From positions 1 to 15,081 of the forward strand of contig JALUVB010000217.1 of the NCBI GenBank assembly GCA_027021085.1: a stretch of 15,081 bases of DNA, written 5' to 3'. A program made the translations under genes and the position numbers. The notes below the pieces were generated by a model. The model was not told the origin of the DNA, did not search any database, and worked only from the letters and a program-made list of their open reading frames with translations. This document shows positions 13,365 through 15,081 of the stretch, piece after piece (positions within the stretch are counted from its first letter, which is position 1; each line of letters starts with the position of its first letter). Source of the stretch: a bacterium. GTDB lineage: Bacteria; CAIJMQ01; JAADFP01.

Positions 13365-14015
13365 TCAATCTCCCCGGAAAAGCTTGAACAAAAACCACGT
13401 CCCCAGGATATCCCAGACAGAAACCCCCCTTCTTGCCGGGACCTGCTGCAGTATTTTCCCTGGGTCTTCCCTCTCCTGGTATTCCTGCAACATCTTTAAA
13501 AATTCTTCTACTTCTCTATCTACTTCCAGGGTAAGAGTCAGGGTGAAAACGGGGGAGTCCTTTACCCTTCTGGCAGGATATTTCACTATATCTATAAACT
13601 CTTCCAGCAACCGGAAGACATCTTTTATCGGTCTTTCCAGTATCTGGATAAACAAGGGATAAAGTTTCCAGTAAGCAGGAGAGAATTCCATGTACCGTGC
13701 AGCCCGGTAAATATCTGCCATCTCCTGGAGGGGATAAAGCAGCCAGTCAGTGAACTTATCTGCATCTTCCGGGGTGGAAGAGCGGTTTTGCAGGTAATTG
13801 TTCATCCTGTTTACTCTCTTGCTCATGAGAGAAGTAAACCGGGAGTATTTTCTAAAACAATTACCGATATAAGAGGCCATTGCCTCAGAATTGTTTATAC
13901 ACTGGATGTCTTCTTTCCGGGGAGAGAAAAAGACCTTTCTCTTTATGTAGATAAGTTTCCTTAGCAGAGAATCTGCCAGGAAAACGTAATGGGGAGGAAC
14001 TTTTAACCCAGCCAT
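13365..14015 (-). CDS. Uncharacterised, mostly helical protein
   Basis: A 216-residue protein I cannot assign to a family. It has no signal peptide and is rich in aromatic and charged residues. Predicted long helices include LADSLLRKLIYIKRK (13-27), SYIGNCFRKYSRFTSLMSKR (48-67), DWLLYPLQEMADIYRAARYM (90-109) and DVFRLLEEFIDIVKY (132-146). One likely beta strand, VFTLTLTLEV (156-165), follows, and the hydrophobic end WDILGTWFLFKLF (201-213) might associate with membrane or with a partner. No catalytic motif stands out. Base composition resembles neighbouring coding DNA. GGGGGAG lies about 13 bases before the ATG. It follows the HEPN gene on the same strand after a 223-base gap but has its own promoter, so they need not be one operon. 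Confidence 0.7.
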   Translation of the reverse strand: MAGLKVPPHYVFLADSLLRKLIYIKRKVFFSPRKEDIQCINNSEAMASYIGNCFRKYSRFTSLMSKRVNRMNNYLQNRSSTPEDADKFTDWLLYPLQEMADIYRAARYMEFSPAYWKLYPLFIQILERPIKDVFRLLEEFIDIVKYPARRVKDSPVFTLTLTLEVDREVEEFLKMLQEYQEREDPGKILQQVPARRGVSVWDILGTWFLFKLFRGD

Positions 14016-14035
14016 TCTGAATTCTCTTCTCCCCC

Positions 14036-14062
14036 ATTATAGCATCACTCCATCCTTTGCAA
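14036..14062 (-). promoter_or_regulatory. Extended -10 promoter of the 216-residue protein gene
   Basis: On the minus strand, TGC directly precedes a perfect TATAAT (14036-14041), an extended -10. TTGCAA (14057-14062) is 15 bases upstream, a short but workable spacing for extended -10 promoters. Transcription would start near the GGGGGAG ribosome site, about 15-20 bases before the ATG. Confidence 0.5.
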
Positions 14063-14076
14063 CAGGCAACGTGATT

Positions 14077-14229
14077 ATGCCATTTTCAATGCAGGGGAAA
14101 AGTGCGGGTAAAGAGGCAGCCTTCTGCCTTGCACCAGAGGACACCTTTTTCTTCTTTGCCGGAGAGAACCGGTGGGAATTTAGCGAAATATTGCAAGAAG
14201 AATGGAGCGGAATTTTTAAACAAGGGTAA
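14077..14229 (+). CDS. Doubtful small open frame or gene remnant in the gap between two minus-strand genes
   Basis: The + frame encodes about 50 residues from ATG 14077 (GTG 14071 and ATG 14089 also possible), ending at TAA 14229. It includes AAFCLAPEDTFFFFAGE and ENRWEFSEILQEEWSGIF, whose composition and codon pattern look more like protein than random sequence. The frame has no stop upstream into the antisense of the next gene and no ribosome site. It could be the tail of a decayed gene or chance. The opposite strand is also open here (14037-14252), but with less natural residue use. Confidence 0.2.
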   Translation: MPFSMQGKSAGKEAAFCLAPEDTFFFFAGENRWEFSEILQEEWSGIFKQG

Positions 14230-14238
14230 CTTCCCGAA

Positions 14239-15030
14239 TCAGGCAATGCCAAATTTTATTTTAAAAGCCCTGACAAAATCGAAGTCAGAATCAATTTCCC
14301 GGGGGCTCTTGTAACGCACGGGATGCATAACCACCTTCCGGATTTCATTGAGATGCAAGATATCGGCAAGCAGCCTTTTTCTGTTGGATACTTGTTTGGG
14401 CAGCAGCTTCTGGAAAATCACCCAGTGCTTCTCCATGATGTAGCCCAAGTCCAGGAGGTCTGTGTAATCCCATGCCTCGCTGGGGCTATATTCATCCTCC
14501 TCCCTTCGTTCCTGGCATTTCTGGCGAATCCTGAGAGGCACACCCTTTCGCCACCATCCTGCCTCACCTGGGCCAAATGCCTCCTCCAGGGTCTTCTTGA
14601 TTAAATCATGCAGGTAGATTTCAATGGAACGAATATCCTGGTATAAATCACCGAAAGCTGTAGCGGCATCGTCATGGTAATCTATGAATATAGCTACCTC
14701 AATCCAATCTACATCCAGTCCCCGCCTGCGCAGGCTTCGGACAACCCCCTTAGAAGTTACCTTTTTCCCCTTGTATCTTTTCCGGATGGTTTCCTCTATC
14801 AACTGCCGCTTTTCTTTTGGTATGGAATAGAAAATATCCGACCTTCTGAGCCGACCTTCTCCCACCAGCCGGCGTAAAGTGCGAAGTGTTATCTCTTCTG
14901 ATACTTGGCGAGCCTGGGCAATCCTTGCCGGGTCGTAACCCTGCTTTATTAACTTTGCCACTTCATCGGCGGCTTTCCCTATCTTAATCTCGCAGGCAAG
15001 ATTTTCCGTTTCTTCTACATCCAGCTCCAT
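14239..15030 (-). CDS. HTH-containing protein with C-terminal Swt1-like HEPN domain
   Basis: A 263-residue protein. Residues about 18-66 look like a helix-turn-helix (AADEVAKLIKQGYDPARIAQ then SEEITLRTLRRLVGEGRL), and about 75-115 may be a second winged-helix-like unit. The C-terminal part (about 134-245) matches my knowledge of the Swt1-type HEPN fold: EIYLHDLIKKTLEEAFG, a WW pair, GVPLRIRQKCQERREED, DYTDLLDLGYIMEKHW, and LNEIRKVVMHP. The last holds the R-x4-H motif (Arg231, His236) that forms the RNase site in active HEPN proteins. HEPN proteins are often toxins or effectors in defence, but some are inactive or housekeeping. No antitoxin is identified next to it. The ATG has no ribosome site; a TATAAT lies nine bases upstream. 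Confidence 0.75.
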   Translation of the reverse strand: MELDVEETENLACEIKIGKAADEVAKLIKQGYDPARIAQARQVSEEITLRTLRRLVGEGRLRRSDIFYSIPKEKRQLIEETIRKRYKGKKVTSKGVVRSLRRRGLDVDWIEVAIFIDYHDDAATAFGDLYQDIRSIEIYLHDLIKKTLEEAFGPGEAGWWRKGVPLRIRQKCQERREEDEYSPSEAWDYTDLLDLGYIMEKHWVIFQKLLPKQVSNRKRLLADILHLNEIRKVVMHPVRYKSPREIDSDFDFVRAFKIKFGIA

Positions 15031-15039
15031 TGTGCAACG

Positions 15040-15068
15040 ATTATAAATCTATCCTCGCCCAAATGCAA
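15040..15068 (-). promoter_or_regulatory. Promoter of the HEPN gene, almost touching the start codon
   Basis: On the minus strand: TTGCAT (15063-15068), a 17-base spacer, a perfect TATAAT (15040-15045), then nine bases to the ATG at 15030. Transcription about seven bases past the -10 would leave a leader of about two or three bases, so the mRNA is predicted to be leaderless or nearly so. Confidence 0.65.
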
Positions 15069-15081
15069 ACCCCACCGGATG

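Noticed and set aside
14037-14252. Minus frame of 71 codons from a TTG overlapping the HEPN stop
   Set aside because: No ribosome site, it runs through the promoter of the next gene, and its composition is poor; the + frame there is more protein-like.

Overview
The window looks like chromosome of an uncultured, probably anaerobic, diderm bacterium. Diderm is inferred from a SurA-like periplasmic chaperone with a signal peptide, a six-domain ribosomal protein S1 and a TPR/LysM L,D-transpeptidase. Genes are packed tightly, many starts overlap the preceding stop, and TTG starts occur. The phylum cannot be fixed from the sequence alone; a candidate phylum of the Omnitrophota type is only a guess. 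Most genes are housekeeping. The right end and one repeat-filled gap are less ordinary.

Layout. (1) Bases 1-525: 3' part of an IclR-type regulator on +, ending inside the convergent suhB. (2) Bases 493-6671: a seven-gene operon on -, read right to left as rpsA, zinc-ribbon protein, Ser/Thr kinase, L,D-transpeptidase, accA, rpe, suhB. It has one good sigma70-type promoter in front of rpsA and gaps or overlaps of -14 to +10 bases. It joins translation (S1), protein phosphorylation, wall cross-linking, fatty-acid synthesis (AccA) and the pentose phosphate pathway. (3) Bases 6790-8430: a divergent + pair, an uncharacterised protein followed by dprA. (4) Bases 8431-8940: gene-free, built of decayed direct repeats, a 7-bp tandem repeat and small palindromes. 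(5) Bases 8953-12490: + genes for a LOG-family hydrolase, a SurA-like foldase, RarA and 5-formyltetrahydrofolate cyclo-ligase. (6) Bases 12563-12991: convergent slyD on -. (7) Bases 13070-13364: gene-free, with a two-way promoter and GC-rich inverted repeats. (8) Bases 13365-15030: two - genes, an unknown helical protein and a protein combining N-terminal helix-turn-helix segments with a C-terminal Swt1-like HEPN domain.

Two signals cut across the annotation. Several promoters sit so close to the start codon (rpsA, the SurA-like gene, the HEPN gene, perhaps the gene at 6790/6811) that the mRNAs would be leaderless or nearly so, while neighbouring genes have strong Shine-Dalgarno sites. The HEPN gene is the best candidate for an undescribed toxin or defence-type factor. 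No transposase, CRISPR array, tRNA or rRNA was seen.
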